45,389 nt of DNA. It comes from an uncultured Clostridia bacterium. Lineage in GTDB: Bacteria; Bacillota; Clostridia; Christensenellales; UBA1242. Below the pieces are notes generated by a model. The model had not been told where the DNA came from. It saw nothing but the letters and a program-made list of their open reading frames with translations, and did not search any database. The stretch lies in assembly GCA_944381825.1 (NCBI GenBank), contig CALWMK010000010.1, forward strand, positions 1-45,389. The letters are read 5' to 3'. Position numbers and translations under genes: made by a program. Shown here in pieces: positions 8,843 through 17,111 of this stretch. Position 1 is the stretch's first letter; each line of letters opens with the position of its first letter.

Positions 8843-9535
8843 TCAAATTGTTATTTGAATTGGAGTATTATCTAAAAGATTACAAGAAGTTAAATAAAAA
8901 CGACAGCCATCAATTTCTTCTAAAATAGAATTTATAAATGCAGTATGAATGTGCCCATAAACTACTGCATCAACATTATAAGCTTTTATTAATCTCATTA
9001 TTTCATTGTCTTTATAATTTTTTATAAATGGTGGATAATGAAGCATAAGAATAAGTTTATCACCTTTTTGCAACTTATTTTTTCCGTCTTTTAATGCCAA
9101 TTCAAGTCTTAGCACTTCGTTTTTATAAACTTTTAAATCATGTAAAGAAGTTTCGCTGTTCGGCAAATCCCAACCTCTAGTCCCGCAAATTACAACTCCA
9201 TTCATGCGTATAGCATCATATTGTAAAGCATACATATTTGAAGGTAAGATTTTTCTAACCGCGCTAATTGATTTCCACCAATAATCGTGATTACCTTTTA
9301 TAAATATTTTTTTCCCAGGCAAGTCATTAAAAAAAACTAAATCTTGTTCAAATTCTTCAATTTTCATTGCCCAACTTAAATCACCGGCTATTAAAATTAA
9401 ATCTTCTTCTCCAACCAATTTTTGCCAATTTATCTTAATCTTATCCATATAATTTTCCCAATTCCCGCCAAAGATATCCATCGGCTTTTTAACAGTTAAA
9501 GATAAATGCAAATCACTTAAAGCAAAAATTTTCAT
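8843..9535 (-). CDS. calcineurin-like metallophosphoesterase
   Basis: 230 residues. All metal-site motifs of the calcineurin-like phosphoesterase fold are present: D8-x-H10 in SDLHLS, GDLSWAM, GNHDYWW, the histidine in MLHYPP, and GHIHTA. Such enzymes use two metal ions to cleave phosphomonoesters or diesters. The compact form beginning MKIFALSDLH and containing GDLSWAM is a common cytosolic type in Clostridia whose substrate is not established. It starts one base after the yqeY stop and is followed 47 bp later by the CvpA-like gene. No signal peptide. The substrate (nucleotide, protein or lipid) cannot be inferred here. Confidence 0.88.
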   Translation of the reverse strand: MKIFALSDLHLSLTVKKPMDIFGGNWENYMDKIKINWQKLVGEEDLILIAGDLSWAMKIEEFEQDLVFFNDLPGKKIFIKGNHDYWWKSISAVRKILPSNMYALQYDAIRMNGVVICGTRGWDLPNSETSLHDLKVYKNEVLRLELALKDGKNKLQKGDKLILMLHYPPFIKNYKDNEIMRLIKAYNVDAVVYGHIHTAFINSILEEIDGCRFYLTSCNLLDNTPIQITI

Positions 9536-9536
9536 A

Positions 9537-9959
9537 TCAAAACCTTTTTAAAACTTCTGAAACTTCACGCATATCACATTTTCCATTATAATTTGATTTA
9601 AAGTATTTCATAATATTAGGAACAGATTTATCTTCGAGGCTTGAAATGATGTCAAATATTTCTTGTTGTGAAAGCATTTTTGGCAAATATGTTTTAGCAA
9701 TATCTATTTGAATTTGAATATTGTTAGCCTCATTTTTGTTGTTGGCTTTAATGTAATTTTGTTTTTCATCTTCCAGTTCTTTAACTAATTTTTGAAGAAT
9801 TAAAACCACATCTACATCATTTAATGCATCACCCTTCTCTCTCTTTTCGATTTCAACAAGTTTTATTTTATTTAATATTACACTATAAATTGATCGAGCT
9901 ATCAAATTTTTTTCTTTTAAAGCAATTATGTTTGCTTTTTTTATTTCATCTATGATCAT
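9537..9959 (-). CDS. GatB/YqeY domain protein
   Basis: 140 residues from the ATG chosen here; an upstream in-frame TTG would add nine residues but runs through a poly-T tract. GGGAG sits about 8 bases before the ATG. The sequence fits the YqeY family, related to the tail domain of the GatB subunit of tRNA-dependent amidotransferase: MIIDEIKKANIIALKEKN at the start, YLPKMLSQQEI in the middle and SNYNGKCDMREVSEVLKR at the end. YqeY proteins are about 150 residues and all-helical; a role in tRNA or amino-acid metabolism is suspected but unproven. The gene heads the run toward the metallophosphoesterase. A terminator-like hairpin directly precedes its ribosome binding site. Confidence 0.85.
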   Translation of the reverse strand: MIIDEIKKANIIALKEKNLIARSIYSVILNKIKLVEIEKREKGDALNDVDVVLILQKLVKELEDEKQNYIKANNKNEANNIQIQIDIAKTYLPKMLSQQEIFDIISSLEDKSVPNIMKYFKSNYNGKCDMREVSEVLKRF

Positions 9960-9970
9960 AACTGTTTCTC

Positions 9971-9999
9971 CCAAAAAAAATTGCAAGATAATCTTGCAA
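9971..9999 (-). terminator. hairpin plus T8 tract between the subtilase gene and yqeY
   Basis: On the minus strand the 9-bp arms TTGCAAGAT and ATCTTGCAA (one unpaired base between) are followed directly by eight T residues, the form of an intrinsic terminator for the upstream subtilase gene. The T tract runs straight into GGGAG, the ribosome binding site of yqeY. A TATAAT box lies just upstream of the hairpin (10004-10009) without a clear -35. So it is either a plain terminator or an attenuator in the yqeY leader. Confidence 0.75.
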
Positions 10000-10038
10000 G
10001 TATATTATACAACAAAGAAGAGAAAGAATAAACTTTTT

Positions 10039-11181
10039 TTAAAGCTTTCGTAAAAATTTTTCAGCATTTAAAAGTCCGTAACCTTCATAATTTTTATTAA
10101 AAGTTATCGGCATACAACTTTGAAGCAAAAGTTTTTTTATCAAATCAGGACTATATCTTTTATTCTTTTCATATGCTAACGCACAAATACCGGCAATCAT
10201 CGGAGTTGCAACCGAAGTACCAGATAATTTTGAATAAAACGATGTTCCATTTTGACATGAATTAATATCAACAGAAGGCGCAACCAAATCTGGCTTAAAT
10301 CGTTTCATGGCTGGGCCGCGCGAAGAAAATTTTGCTATTTCGAAAAAGTTATTATTAAAAGTTTCATCATCAAACCTGTTGTCATTCATTCCACCAACTG
10401 TAATAATTTTAGGACTTATTCCTGGACTTTTTATTGTTTCATATTCAGGTCCGCTATTTCCAGCAGCAGCAACAACGCAAATTCCACTTTTCCAAAGCAT
10501 TTCTGCTCCTTTCATTATGGGGTCATTAGGACCAAGAGGTTCGCTTCCAAAACTCATACAAACTACTTTAATATCAAATTCTTTTTTGTGATTATATACC
10601 CATTGCATTGCTTCCAATATTTTATTTGCACTTGCTTCTCCATTTTTATCTAGAGCTTTAACTGAAATGATGTTAGAATTCGGCGCAAATCCCATATATT
10701 TATAATTTGAAACCAATCCGTTTCCAGAACCAACTCCACATACAAAAGTACCATGTCCATTATCGTCGTATGGATTTTTTCGACCATTTATTAAATCGAC
10801 AAATTTGACTATTCTATTTCTTCCAAAACAAAAATCAAGATGTGGATGAATTCCTGTGTCAATATAACAAATTCCAATCCCTTTTCCTGTTAATGTTGAA
10901 TTTTGAAAACGGATGGCTTTTTTTGCCACATTGACTAAAGCATTAACTTGAGTATGGGAAGATATAAATTTTACACATTCATATTTGCTTATTTTACATA
11001 TTGTATGAATATTACCTGACACATACAACATGTTGAGAAATCCAAATTCATTTAATATTTTAATATCGCTAGGCAAACTTTTTTTGGCCATTTGAATATT
11101 TGATACAAAAATAAAGCATGTTACCTTTTCATCAGTTGAGCACTTTATGGCTTTTTTAAATTTTTCATCTATTTTTCCCAT
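10039..11181 (-). CDS. S8 subtilisin-like serine peptidase, AprX-like
   Basis: 380 residues. The catalytic triad is complete: D108 in CYIDTGI, H143 in DDNGHGTFV, and S323 in SGTSVATPMIAG, with oxyanion-hole N242 in AAAGNSGP. The first ~90 residues look like an I9-type propeptide/chaperone domain. No signal peptide is present (it starts MGKIDEKFKKAIKC), so the enzyme is probably cytosolic, like B. subtilis AprX or the intracellular subtilisins. Its natural substrates are unknown; protein turnover is a guess. It follows a 91-residue helical protein gene by 37 bp on the same strand, probably as one transcript, and is followed by a hairpin with a T8 tract. Confidence 0.92.
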   Translation of the reverse strand: MGKIDEKFKKAIKCSTDEKVTCFIFVSNIQMAKKSLPSDIKILNEFGFLNMLYVSGNIHTICKISKYECVKFISSHTQVNALVNVAKKAIRFQNSTLTGKGIGICYIDTGIHPHLDFCFGRNRIVKFVDLINGRKNPYDDNGHGTFVCGVGSGNGLVSNYKYMGFAPNSNIISVKALDKNGEASANKILEAMQWVYNHKKEFDIKVVCMSFGSEPLGPNDPIMKGAEMLWKSGICVVAAAGNSGPEYETIKSPGISPKIITVGGMNDNRFDDETFNNNFFEIAKFSSRGPAMKRFKPDLVAPSVDINSCQNGTSFYSKLSGTSVATPMIAGICALAYEKNKRYSPDLIKKLLLQSCMPITFNKNYEGYGLLNAEKFLRKL

Positions 11182-11218
11182 AACTTATCCTTTAGTTTTT
11201 TATTACTTTTTTCTATTG

Positions 11219-11494
11219 TTATTTTAAAGTTTCAAGCAACTTAAATAGTTTTTGTTTTTGTTCATCATTGAGATATCCAGACATAAGTTCCACATTTTTT
11301 TTCAGTGAATCATAATCAAATTCTCCTCTTGATTTTTGCAATTCAATTTGTTTATATAACTCTGAAATTAATTGGTCTTGGTTAAAATCTTTATAATATT
11401 CGTATCTATCTTGTATTGTTTCTTTTATTATTTCTTCATTTTCTGTGGTTTCTTTAGGTTTATATTCTTTAGCAAAGTCAGATAAATTTGCCAT
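11219..11494 (-). CDS. small hypothetical protein, helical
   Basis: 91 residues, strongly charged, with no membrane segment or signal (MANLSDFAKEYKPKE at the start, LNDEQKQKLFKLLETLK at the end). An AGGAGG ribosome binding site lies 5-6 bases before the ATG. A TATAAT box (about 36 bases upstream on the minus strand) suggests its own promoter in the divergent region shared with the plus-strand gene at 11631. I do not recognise the family; a helical, perhaps protein-binding, role is all the composition allows. It is probably co-transcribed with the subtilase downstream, so it could be an interaction partner, but that is inference from order only. Confidence 0.7.
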   Translation of the reverse strand: MANLSDFAKEYKPKETTENEEIIKETIQDRYEYYKDFNQDQLISELYKQIELQKSRGEFDYDSLKKNVELMSGYLNDEQKQKLFKLLETLK

Positions 11495-11630
11495 TAGATA
11501 CCTCCTGTAACTAAAACATTATATGACAGCATATAAAAACAATGTGAAATAATATTTAATAATTTCAAAAAATCAAATCTTCTTGTTTTTTAAATTAATT
11601 AATAAACAAAAGTTAATTAATGAGGGTCAT

Positions 11631-11936
11631 ATGCAAAATTATTATCCTGAGGACGCTTTTCCTAAATCAAAAACTAATTCAATAAATAAAGATGATATTT
11701 CTAATTCATCATCTTTTGATATGCAATCTTTGATGAAATTGGTTAATTCTAATAAAGGAAAAGATGTTAACTTAGAAATGTTAATGACACTTTTAAAAAA
11801 TCAAAATCCACAACTTGCAAATTTACTACCTTTGTTAAATGGATTAAAATTATCCCACCCATCAAAGTCAGTTAATTCAAAAAAAAATAACACCGATAAT
11901 AAATATATCAGTGTTTCTAAATATTATGAAAAATGA
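11631..11936 (+). CDS. small hypothetical protein, plus strand
   Basis: 101 residues from an ATG preceded by GAGGG with suitable spacing; a longer reading from 11583 lacks such a site. The N-terminus is polar (MQNYYPEDAFPKSK). The middle is a Leu/Asn/Met-rich helical segment (MQSLMKLV, then LEMLMTLLKNQNPQLANLLPLL) and the tail is Ser/Lys/Asn-rich. No signal peptide or cysteine is seen. It is divergent from the 91-residue gene at 11494, across a 136-bp AT-rich region, and converges on the ABC-type ATPase gene at 11963. The family is not recognised. The 3' end of the reading frame carries the hairpin that looks like the terminator of the opposing gene. Confidence 0.6.
   Translation: MQNYYPEDAFPKSKTNSINKDDISNSSSFDMQSLMKLVNSNKGKDVNLEMLMTLLKNQNPQLANLLPLLNGLKLSHPSKSVNSKKNNTDNKYISVSKYYEK
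11879..11915 (-). terminator. intrinsic terminator of the ABC-type ATPase gene, inside the convergent gene
   Basis: On the minus strand AACACTGAT pairs with ATCGGTGTT (9 bp, one G-U), with a 9-base loop, and is followed by ATTTTTTTTT. It lies 48 bp past the stop of the minus-strand gene ending at 11963 and within the last codons of the plus-strand gene ending at 11936, so both transcripts overlap at their 3' ends. Confidence 0.75.
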
Positions 11937-11962
11937 GATTAAAATCAGCTATTTTGTTTAGT

Positions 11963-12631
11963 TTAAGAATTGTTTTCTTCTAAAGATTGAACAAGACTAC
12001 CAGATTTAAAATAAAATTTTCTAGAAGATAGTTCATTTGCAATTTGTTCAGATGAGGTTGCTACAATAGATGTTAAATTTTCATTTGAAATGAATTTTTC
12101 TTTTATAATTGAGACAATTTGTGTTGTTTCTTCTTCAGTTAAATAATCAAAAACATTATCAACTAAAATTAGATCAAGTTTTCTTAAACTTAACCTTGCT
12201 AATGAAATTATATATTTTTCATACAAAGAAAGCTCTTCAATTTTTGAAAATTTATATTTTTCGATATTATAATCAATTAATACCTCATTTATAAGCGATT
12301 CAGCTTTAGATTTATCTATTTTTCTAGATTTTAAAATATATTTCAGGTTTTGCTCAACTGTTTTTTTCTTTAAAAATATTGGATTAACTGGTAAATATCC
12401 CACACTTAAATCAGATTTAAAATTAACTTTTTTAAGTGGAGTTTGATTGATATAAACTTCACCACTAGTAAAATTTTCAAGTTTAGATAAAATACGAATA
12501 AGCGAAGTTTTTCCACTATCTTCACTGCCAACAAAAGAAATTTTTTCATTATCTTCAATTTTTAAGTTTATATCAAACAAGGCATAGTATTCGCGGATAT
12601 ACTTTAAGTATAAATTTTTTATTGTGATCAT
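11963..12631 (-). CDS. degenerate ABC-type ATPase domain protein
   Basis: 222 residues, the size of one ABC nucleotide-binding domain. Walker A is intact (G35-SEDSGKTS). The other motifs are eroded: the Q-loop reads VGYLPVNP with no Gln, the signature reads LSLYEKY rather than LSGGQ, Walker B reads ILVDN with N159 where the catalytic Glu belongs, and the H-loop reads IVATSSE with Ser for His. The overall pattern (MITIKNLYLKY at the start, GEVYINQTPLKKV, KFYFKSGSLV near the end) is still clearly ABC. It may bind ATP but probably hydrolyses it poorly or not at all. No permease gene is adjacent; it follows rnc by 48 bp and has its own terminator. A non-transport role is possible, but the partner is unknown. 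Confidence 0.8.
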   Translation of the reverse strand: MITIKNLYLKYIREYYALFDINLKIEDNEKISFVGSEDSGKTSLIRILSKLENFTSGEVYINQTPLKKVNFKSDLSVGYLPVNPIFLKKKTVEQNLKYILKSRKIDKSKAESLINEVLIDYNIEKYKFSKIEELSLYEKYIISLARLSLRKLDLILVDNVFDYLTEEETTQIVSIIKEKFISNENLTSIVATSSEQIANELSSRKFYFKSGSLVQSLEENNS

Positions 12632-12679
12632 TTAGATAACCTCCAGTTTCGTCTTTTATATTAACATTTTAAAAACTTA

Positions 12680-13321
12680 TTAGCAAAGATTATTTTTTAA
12701 TTTTTCATAAGCTTTTTTTGCAGCCAAATTTTCAGCTTTTTGTTTTGAAGATGCTTTTGCTTTAGAAATTAAGTTTTTATCTATGCATACACCAATTTCA
12801 AATGTTGGATTGTGATTTTCACCCTTTTTAGAGATAAATTTATAAACAATATGTTTTCCTTTACTTTGGACAAATTCTTGAAGTTTTGTTTTAAAATCAT
12901 TATCTTCTATATTTTCATAATCATAAAGCTTTAAAGTTTTTATTATTATTCCCTTTACAGTTTCATAATTGCTGTCTAGAAAAATTGCACCATAAATAGC
13001 TTCAACAATATCAGCTTTTATAGAATTTGATATTTCACCCTTAAAACTTTTACCCAAAATAACATGCTCTTTTAGATTTAATGTATCAAAAACTGTACAT
13101 AAATATTCTTCTGAAACAAAACTAGACCGTAGTTTTGTTAAAGCGCCTTCTGCCAAATTTGTTTTTAAAAAAAAATATTCTCCAACAATAAAATCTAATA
13201 AACTGTCGCCCAAAAACTCTAAACGTTCATAATTTTCTTTTGAAAATGAACTATGAGTGAGAGCGTTTATTAGTAGATTCTTATTTTTAAATTTATATTC
13301 AGCAATTTTCAATTTCATCAT
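12680..13321 (-). CDS. rnc: ribonuclease III
   Basis: 213 residues, slightly shorter than the usual ~230. The RNase III signature ERLEFLGDSLLDF (about 33-45) and the second acidic site DIVEAIYGAIFLD are present, followed by a C-terminal double-stranded RNA-binding domain (from KLQEFVQSKGK to AKKAYEKL). RNase III cleaves double-stranded RNA, processing rRNA precursors and some mRNAs. The start lies inside the plsX 3' end (23-bp overlap), pointing to translational coupling. The plsX-rnc pair is common in Bacillota, often with acpP between; here no acpP lies between them. Confidence 0.95.
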   Translation of the reverse strand: MMKLKIAEYKFKNKNLLINALTHSSFSKENYERLEFLGDSLLDFIVGEYFFLKTNLAEGALTKLRSSFVSEEYLCTVFDTLNLKEHVILGKSFKGEISNSIKADIVEAIYGAIFLDSNYETVKGIIIKTLKLYDYENIEDNDFKTKLQEFVQSKGKHIVYKFISKKGENHNPTFEIGVCIDKNLISKAKASSKQKAENLAAKKAYEKLKNNLC

Positions 13322-14312
13322 TTATTTCCGTTTTAACCAGGTTTTCAATTTCAGTAATAACATTTTTATCATAAAGAGATTTCGCTTGTTTTATACATGC
13401 TAAAATTGTTTCAGCTTTGCTGGAACCATGTGATTTTATAACAATTTTTTTTATGCCTAAAAAAGGCGACCCCCCATATTTATTATAATCTAATTTTGCT
13501 TTTGATTTTTTTAATTTTTTATATACAAAAAGTGCACCAATTTTTCCCCAAAAACCTGAAAAGGCATCTTTGACCTCATTCATTGCAAGCGACACTGCAC
13601 CTTCGGTGGCTTTTAAAGCTATATTACCATCAAAGCCATCACACACAACAACATCACAAATTCCAGATGTAATCTCTCTTGCCTCAATATTACCAATAAA
13701 GTTAATATTAGCATTTTTTAGAAGTTCGTAACTCTCTTTGGCAAGATTGTTGCCTTTCTTTTCTTCTGTCCCAACATTTAAAAGGGCAATTTTAGGTTGT
13801 TTAATATCAAAAAGATAATGCATGTAACAACTTGCCATAACAGCAAAATGCAAAAGATTTATGCTTTTACAATCCATATTGGCTCCACAATCTATTAAAA
13901 GAACTTTTGAACCAGTTTTTGTTGGCAATAATGGGGCTAAAGCGGGTCTTGAAACACCCTTAATTCTTCCAATTTTTAAAAAACCACAAGTTAAAATTGC
14001 TCCAGTACTTCCAGCAGAAATAATTGCATCAGCCTCATTAGATTTTAATAAATCAAAACCAACGACTAAGGATGAGTTTGGTTTTTGCTTTATTGCAATA
14101 GTTGGAATTTCATTATTTTCAATTACTTCACTGCAATCAACGATTTGGAGTCTATCAGGTGAATATTCCTTATTAATGCAATTTAAAATATCATCTTTTT
14201 TTCCTGTTAATATAATTTTCAAATCACTATATTTATCAAGGGCAAGCAAAGCTCCTGCAACAATTTGTTGTGGAGCATTATCTCCCCCCATTGCGTCAAT
14301 GATTATTTTCAT
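13299..14312 (-). CDS. plsX: phosphate acyltransferase PlsX
   Basis: 337 residues, normal length. PlsX makes acyl-phosphate from acyl-ACP, the first committed step toward phosphatidic acid through PlsY. Typical segments are MKIIIDAMGGDNAP at the N-terminus, VGFDLLKSNEADAIISAG, LLIDCGANMDC, ALLNVGTEEKKGN and VVCDGFDGNIALK. A TAGGAGATTT ribosome binding site precedes the ATG. It heads a plsX-rnc-ABC-like gene run separated from pnp by the pnp terminator and about 120 bp of AT-rich sequence that should hold its promoter (a weak TTGTGT, 16 bases, TATCAT candidate is visible). fabD, fabG and acpP are not adjacent. Confidence 0.96.
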   Translation of the reverse strand: MKIIIDAMGGDNAPQQIVAGALLALDKYSDLKIILTGKKDDILNCINKEYSPDRLQIVDCSEVIENNEIPTIAIKQKPNSSLVVGFDLLKSNEADAIISAGSTGAILTCGFLKIGRIKGVSRPALAPLLPTKTGSKVLLIDCGANMDCKSINLLHFAVMASCYMHYLFDIKQPKIALLNVGTEEKKGNNLAKESYELLKNANINFIGNIEAREITSGICDVVVCDGFDGNIALKATEGAVSLAMNEVKDAFSGFWGKIGALFVYKKLKKSKAKLDYNKYGGSPFLGIKKIVIKSHGSSKAETILACIKQAKSLYDKNVITEIENLVKTEINDEIENC

Positions 14313-14435
14313 TAAATCTCCTATGATAAAGAATTAATTGTATTTTATTAATAATAATGAATGATAAATAATACAAACTATCACACAAAGATATTGTAAC
14401 AAAAAAATGTTAAAAGTACAACAAAAATATAAAAT

Positions 14436-14495
14436 AAAAATCCTAAAATATTATTCAAATAATTAATTAAATAATCATTGAATTTTAGGATTTTA
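14436..14495 (-). terminator. intrinsic terminator after pnp
   Basis: On the minus strand AAAATCCTAAAAT and ATTTTAGGATTTT form 13-bp arms (14482-14494 and 14437-14449) around a 32-base AT-rich loop that can itself pair (ATTCAA with TTGAAT). The transcript continues into a T-rich run. It starts 21 bp after the pnp stop. Confidence 0.75.
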
Positions 14496-14515
14496 TCAGC
14501 TTTTCAATCGCTAAT

Positions 14516-16603
14516 TCATTCAGATTTTGAAATTAATTTCATATCTACCCTTCCCTTGTCGTCAATTTTAATAACTTCAACTTCAACTTCATCTCCAATT
14601 TTAACAACATCTTCAACTTTTTCAACCCTTTTACTAGAAAGCTTTGAGATATGAATCATTCCATCTTTTCCAGGTGCCACCTCTACGAAAGCACCAAATT
14701 GCATGATTCTAACAACTTTACCTGTGTAAATTTTACCCACTTCAAGTTCCATTACTATGTTTTGAATAATTTGTTTTGCGCGTTCGTTCGCAGTTTCATC
14801 AACTGAAGCAACATAAACCAAACCATCGTCAGTGATATCAATTTTTACACCAGTTTCTTCAATAATCTTGTTTATAACTTTGCCACCAGAACCTATTACA
14901 TCTTTGATTTTGTCGGGGTCAATTGTAAACGAAATTATTTTTGGAGCATATTTAGAAAGTTGTTTTCTAGGTTTATTTATCACTGAAAGCATTTTTTCTA
15001 AAATAAACATTCTTCCTTCTTTGGCTTGTTTTAAAGCTGTTCTTAAAATATTTTCATCAATCCCTTTAATTTTTATATCCATTTGAATTGCAGTAATGCC
15101 TTTTTCTGTTCCAGCAACTTTGAAATCCATATCTCCCAAAAAGTCTTCAAGACCTTGAATATCAGATAAAACTGCAACTTTATCATTTTCTTTTATAAGT
15201 CCCATTGCTATTCCTGCAACTGGAGCTTTTATTGGAACACCTGCATCCATAAGAGCTAGTGTCGAACCACAAACACTTGCCATTGAAGAGGAACCATTAG
15301 AAGATAACACTTCACTTACAAGCCTTAAAGAATAAGGGAATTCTTCTTCACTAGGAATAACAGGTTCCAAAGCTCTCTCAGCCAAGGCGCCATGACCTAT
15401 TTCCCTTCTTCCAGGACTCTTAAGTGGTCTGGCCTCTCCAGTTGCATATGGTGGCATATTATAATGATGCATATATCTTTTTGAATCCTCATCGTCCAAG
15501 CCATCAAGAACTTGAACATCTGAGATTGTTCCAAGTGTTAGTGCAGTTAATACTTGAGTTTGTCCACGCGTAAAAACCCCAGTGCCATGAACTCTTGGCA
15601 AAATTCCTGCTTCACACCAAATCGGACGAATTTCTGTTGTTTTTCTTCCATCAGGTCTAATGCCTTGATTTAAAATTTTTTCTCTTACAATTTCTTTAGT
15701 CATTTTATAAAGAACATCACTAATTTGTCTTTCACATTCTGGATAAATTTCAGCAAAATGTTCTTTTACATTTTTGTCAACTTCATCTTGATTTTTTTGA
15801 CGTTCTTGCCTGTCAAATGTGTCTAAAGCCTTGACAAGCATGTCAGTTGCATAGGCTCTTACATCAGCATCAATTTTTTCATCTACTTTATAATATTCCA
15901 CTTTTTTGCTAACTGGCAAGCCTATTTCCTCTTTGATTTGCTTTTGGAATTTAACAAGTTCTTTTATTTCTTCATGTGCTTTTAAAATTGCTGTTAGCAT
16001 TTCCTCTTCCGAAACCTCTTTTGCTCCAGCCTCAACCATTAAAACTGCCTCGTCAGTTCCACTAACATATAGCGATAATCTAGACTTTTCCCTTTGTTGT
16101 AAATTAGGATTTATTATATATTCACCATCAACCAAGCCAACATAAACTGAACCAGTAGGTCCTTGAAAAGGAATATCAGAAATTGAAAGAGCAAATGACG
16201 AACCAAGCATTGCTAGAGGTTCTGGCAAAACATCTGGGTCTACAGAAAGAGCTGTTGCAACTACACTAACATCGTTAAAAAATCCTTTTGGGAACAGTGG
16301 TCTAAGTGGTCTATCAATTAATCTAGATGTTAAAATAGCTTTGTCACTAGGTCTACCTTCTCTTTTTTTAAACCCACCAGGTATTTTCCCCACTGAGTAC
16401 ATTTTTTCTTCAAAGTCAACTCCTAATGGGAAAAAATCGATTCCATCTCTAGGTTTTTCAGCCATTGTCACATTGACCATAACAACCGTTTCACCACATT
16501 TAACCAAACAGCTGCCATTAGCTTGACCTGCATATTTTCCCGTTTGAATTTTTACCTCTTTTCCACCCATTTGAGTTTTAAAAACTTTACACTCGTTATT
16601 CAT
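14516..16603 (-). CDS. pnp: polynucleotide phosphorylase
   Basis: 695 residues, normal length. PNPase degrades RNA 3' to 5' with phosphate, releasing nucleoside diphosphates. The two RNase PH-like halves are visible ([17 protein letters not shown] and [15 protein letters not shown]). The second holds the catalytic-site segments [12 protein letters not shown] and [21 protein letters not shown] domain ([15 protein letters not shown], about 560-620) and a C-terminal S1 domain ([18 protein letters not shown]) follow. It lies 86 bp downstream of rpsO, the same order as in E. coli and Bacillota, with a GC-rich hairpin between the two genes that could be a partial terminator or processing site. Confidence 0.98.
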   Translation of the reverse strand: MNNECKVFKTQMGGKEVKIQTGKYAGQANGSCLVKCGETVVMVNVTMAEKPRDGIDFFPLGVDFEEKMYSVGKIPGGFKKREGRPSDKAILTSRLIDRPLRPLFPKGFFNDVSVVATALSVDPDVLPEPLAMLGSSFALSISDIPFQGPTGSVYVGLVDGEYIINPNLQQREKSRLSLYVSGTDEAVLMVEAGAKEVSEEEMLTAILKAHEEIKELVKFQKQIKEEIGLPVSKKVEYYKVDEKIDADVRAYATDMLVKALDTFDRQERQKNQDEVDKNVKEHFAEIYPECERQISDVLYKMTKEIVREKILNQGIRPDGRKTTEIRPIWCEAGILPRVHGTGVFTRGQTQVLTALTLGTISDVQVLDGLDDEDSKRYMHHYNMPPYATGEARPLKSPGRREIGHGALAERALEPVIPSEEEFPYSLRLVSEVLSSNGSSSMASVCGSTLALMDAGVPIKAPVAGIAMGLIKENDKVAVLSDIQGLEDFLGDMDFKVAGTEKGITAIQMDIKIKGIDENILRTALKQAKEGRMFILEKMLSVINKPRKQLSKYAPKIISFTIDPDKIKDVIGSGGKVINKIIEETGVKIDITDDGLVYVASVDETANERAKQIIQNIVMELEVGKIYTGKVVRIMQFGAFVEVAPGKDGMIHISKLSSKRVEKVEDVVKIGDEVEVEVIKIDDKGRVDMKLISKSE

Positions 16604-16656
16604 AAAATCTCCTTTATTTTAAATTAAATAAAAATATAAATTTATTAAAGAAAATT

Positions 16657-16679
16657 GGGGTGGTAAAATTACGCACCCC
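16657..16679 (-). terminator. rpsO-pnp intergenic hairpin
   Basis: On the minus strand GGGGTG and CACCCC form a 6-bp GC-rich stem with an 11-base loop, followed by AATTTTCTTT. It starts 10 bp after the rpsO stop and 50 bp before pnp. The imperfect T-run suggests a leaky terminator or RNA-processing stem-loop; in E. coli the rpsO-pnp region is an RNase III and decay control site (family knowledge, not shown here). Confidence 0.55.
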
Positions 16680-16689
16680 TTTAAAATTA

Positions 16690-16941
16690 TTATCTAATTT
16701 GCAAATCTTTTTTGATTTGTCTGTATGCGTTAATATCTTTTGATTCAAGATACTTAAGCAAACCTCTTCTTTGACCAACAAGTTTCAAAAGACCTCTTCT
16801 AGTGTGGTTGTCTTTTGGATTAGCTTTAAGATGTTCTGTTAAATGATTAATTCTATCTGTTAAAAGCGCAATTTGAACAAAAACAGAACCAGTGTCATTT
16901 TCAGATGTTTTAAACTTGTTAATAATATCTTTTTTATCCAT
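16690..16941 (-). CDS. rpsO: 30S ribosomal protein S15
   Basis: 83 residues against the usual 88-89; the N-terminus begins a few residues later than in most bacteria. Conserved S15 core segments are present: [39 protein letters not shown] and the C-terminal [18 protein letters not shown] replaces the common GSPEVQ. S15 is a primary binder of the 16S rRNA central domain. An AAGGAGAATTTT ribosome binding site precedes the ATG. A clear promoter and an ~85-base leader with pairing potential lie upstream, consistent with the known S15 autoregulation in other bacteria. Confidence 0.97.
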   Translation of the reverse strand: MDKKDIINKFKTSENDTGSVFVQIALLTDRINHLTEHLKANPKDNHTRRGLLKLVGQRRGLLKYLESKDINAYRQIKKDLQIR

Positions 16942-17027
16942 AAAATTCTCCTTTTCTAGATTTTCACCTCAAACAAAGAAAAACGTCTTGGAGCAAGTTC
17001 GTTAAGCTTTGCAAAAGGAACTTTTTT
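16942..17027 (-). promoter_or_regulatory. rpsO 5' leader, candidate S15 autoregulatory RNA
   Basis: Between the predicted transcription start and rpsO, the minus strand holds AAGTTC and GAACTT (6-bp stem) enclosing a smaller CTTT-TGC-AAAG hairpin, then CCAAGACG, a T-run, and the ribosome binding site. S15 leaders are structured and S15-binding in several bacterial groups; this one matches in position and size but I cannot assign it to a named class. Confidence 0.4.
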
Positions 17028-17056
17028 ATAATAGCATATTAAATTAAAATTGTAAA
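17028..17056 (-). promoter_or_regulatory. sigma-A-type promoter of rpsO-pnp
   Basis: On the minus strand TTTACA (17051-17056) and TATTAT (17028-17033) are separated by exactly 17 bases. It lies about 90 bp before the rpsO start codon and 56 bp past the stop of the upstream C39-like gene. Confidence 0.75.
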
Positions 17057-17111
17057 CATTTTTATTTAAATATTTTATATTTAAAATAATTCATTGAAAT
17101 TTACTCTAATT

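Noticed and set aside
9960..9986. TTG start adding nine residues to YqeY
   Set aside because: The extra codons are the T8 tract and ribosome binding site; the ATG at 9959 fits the family start.
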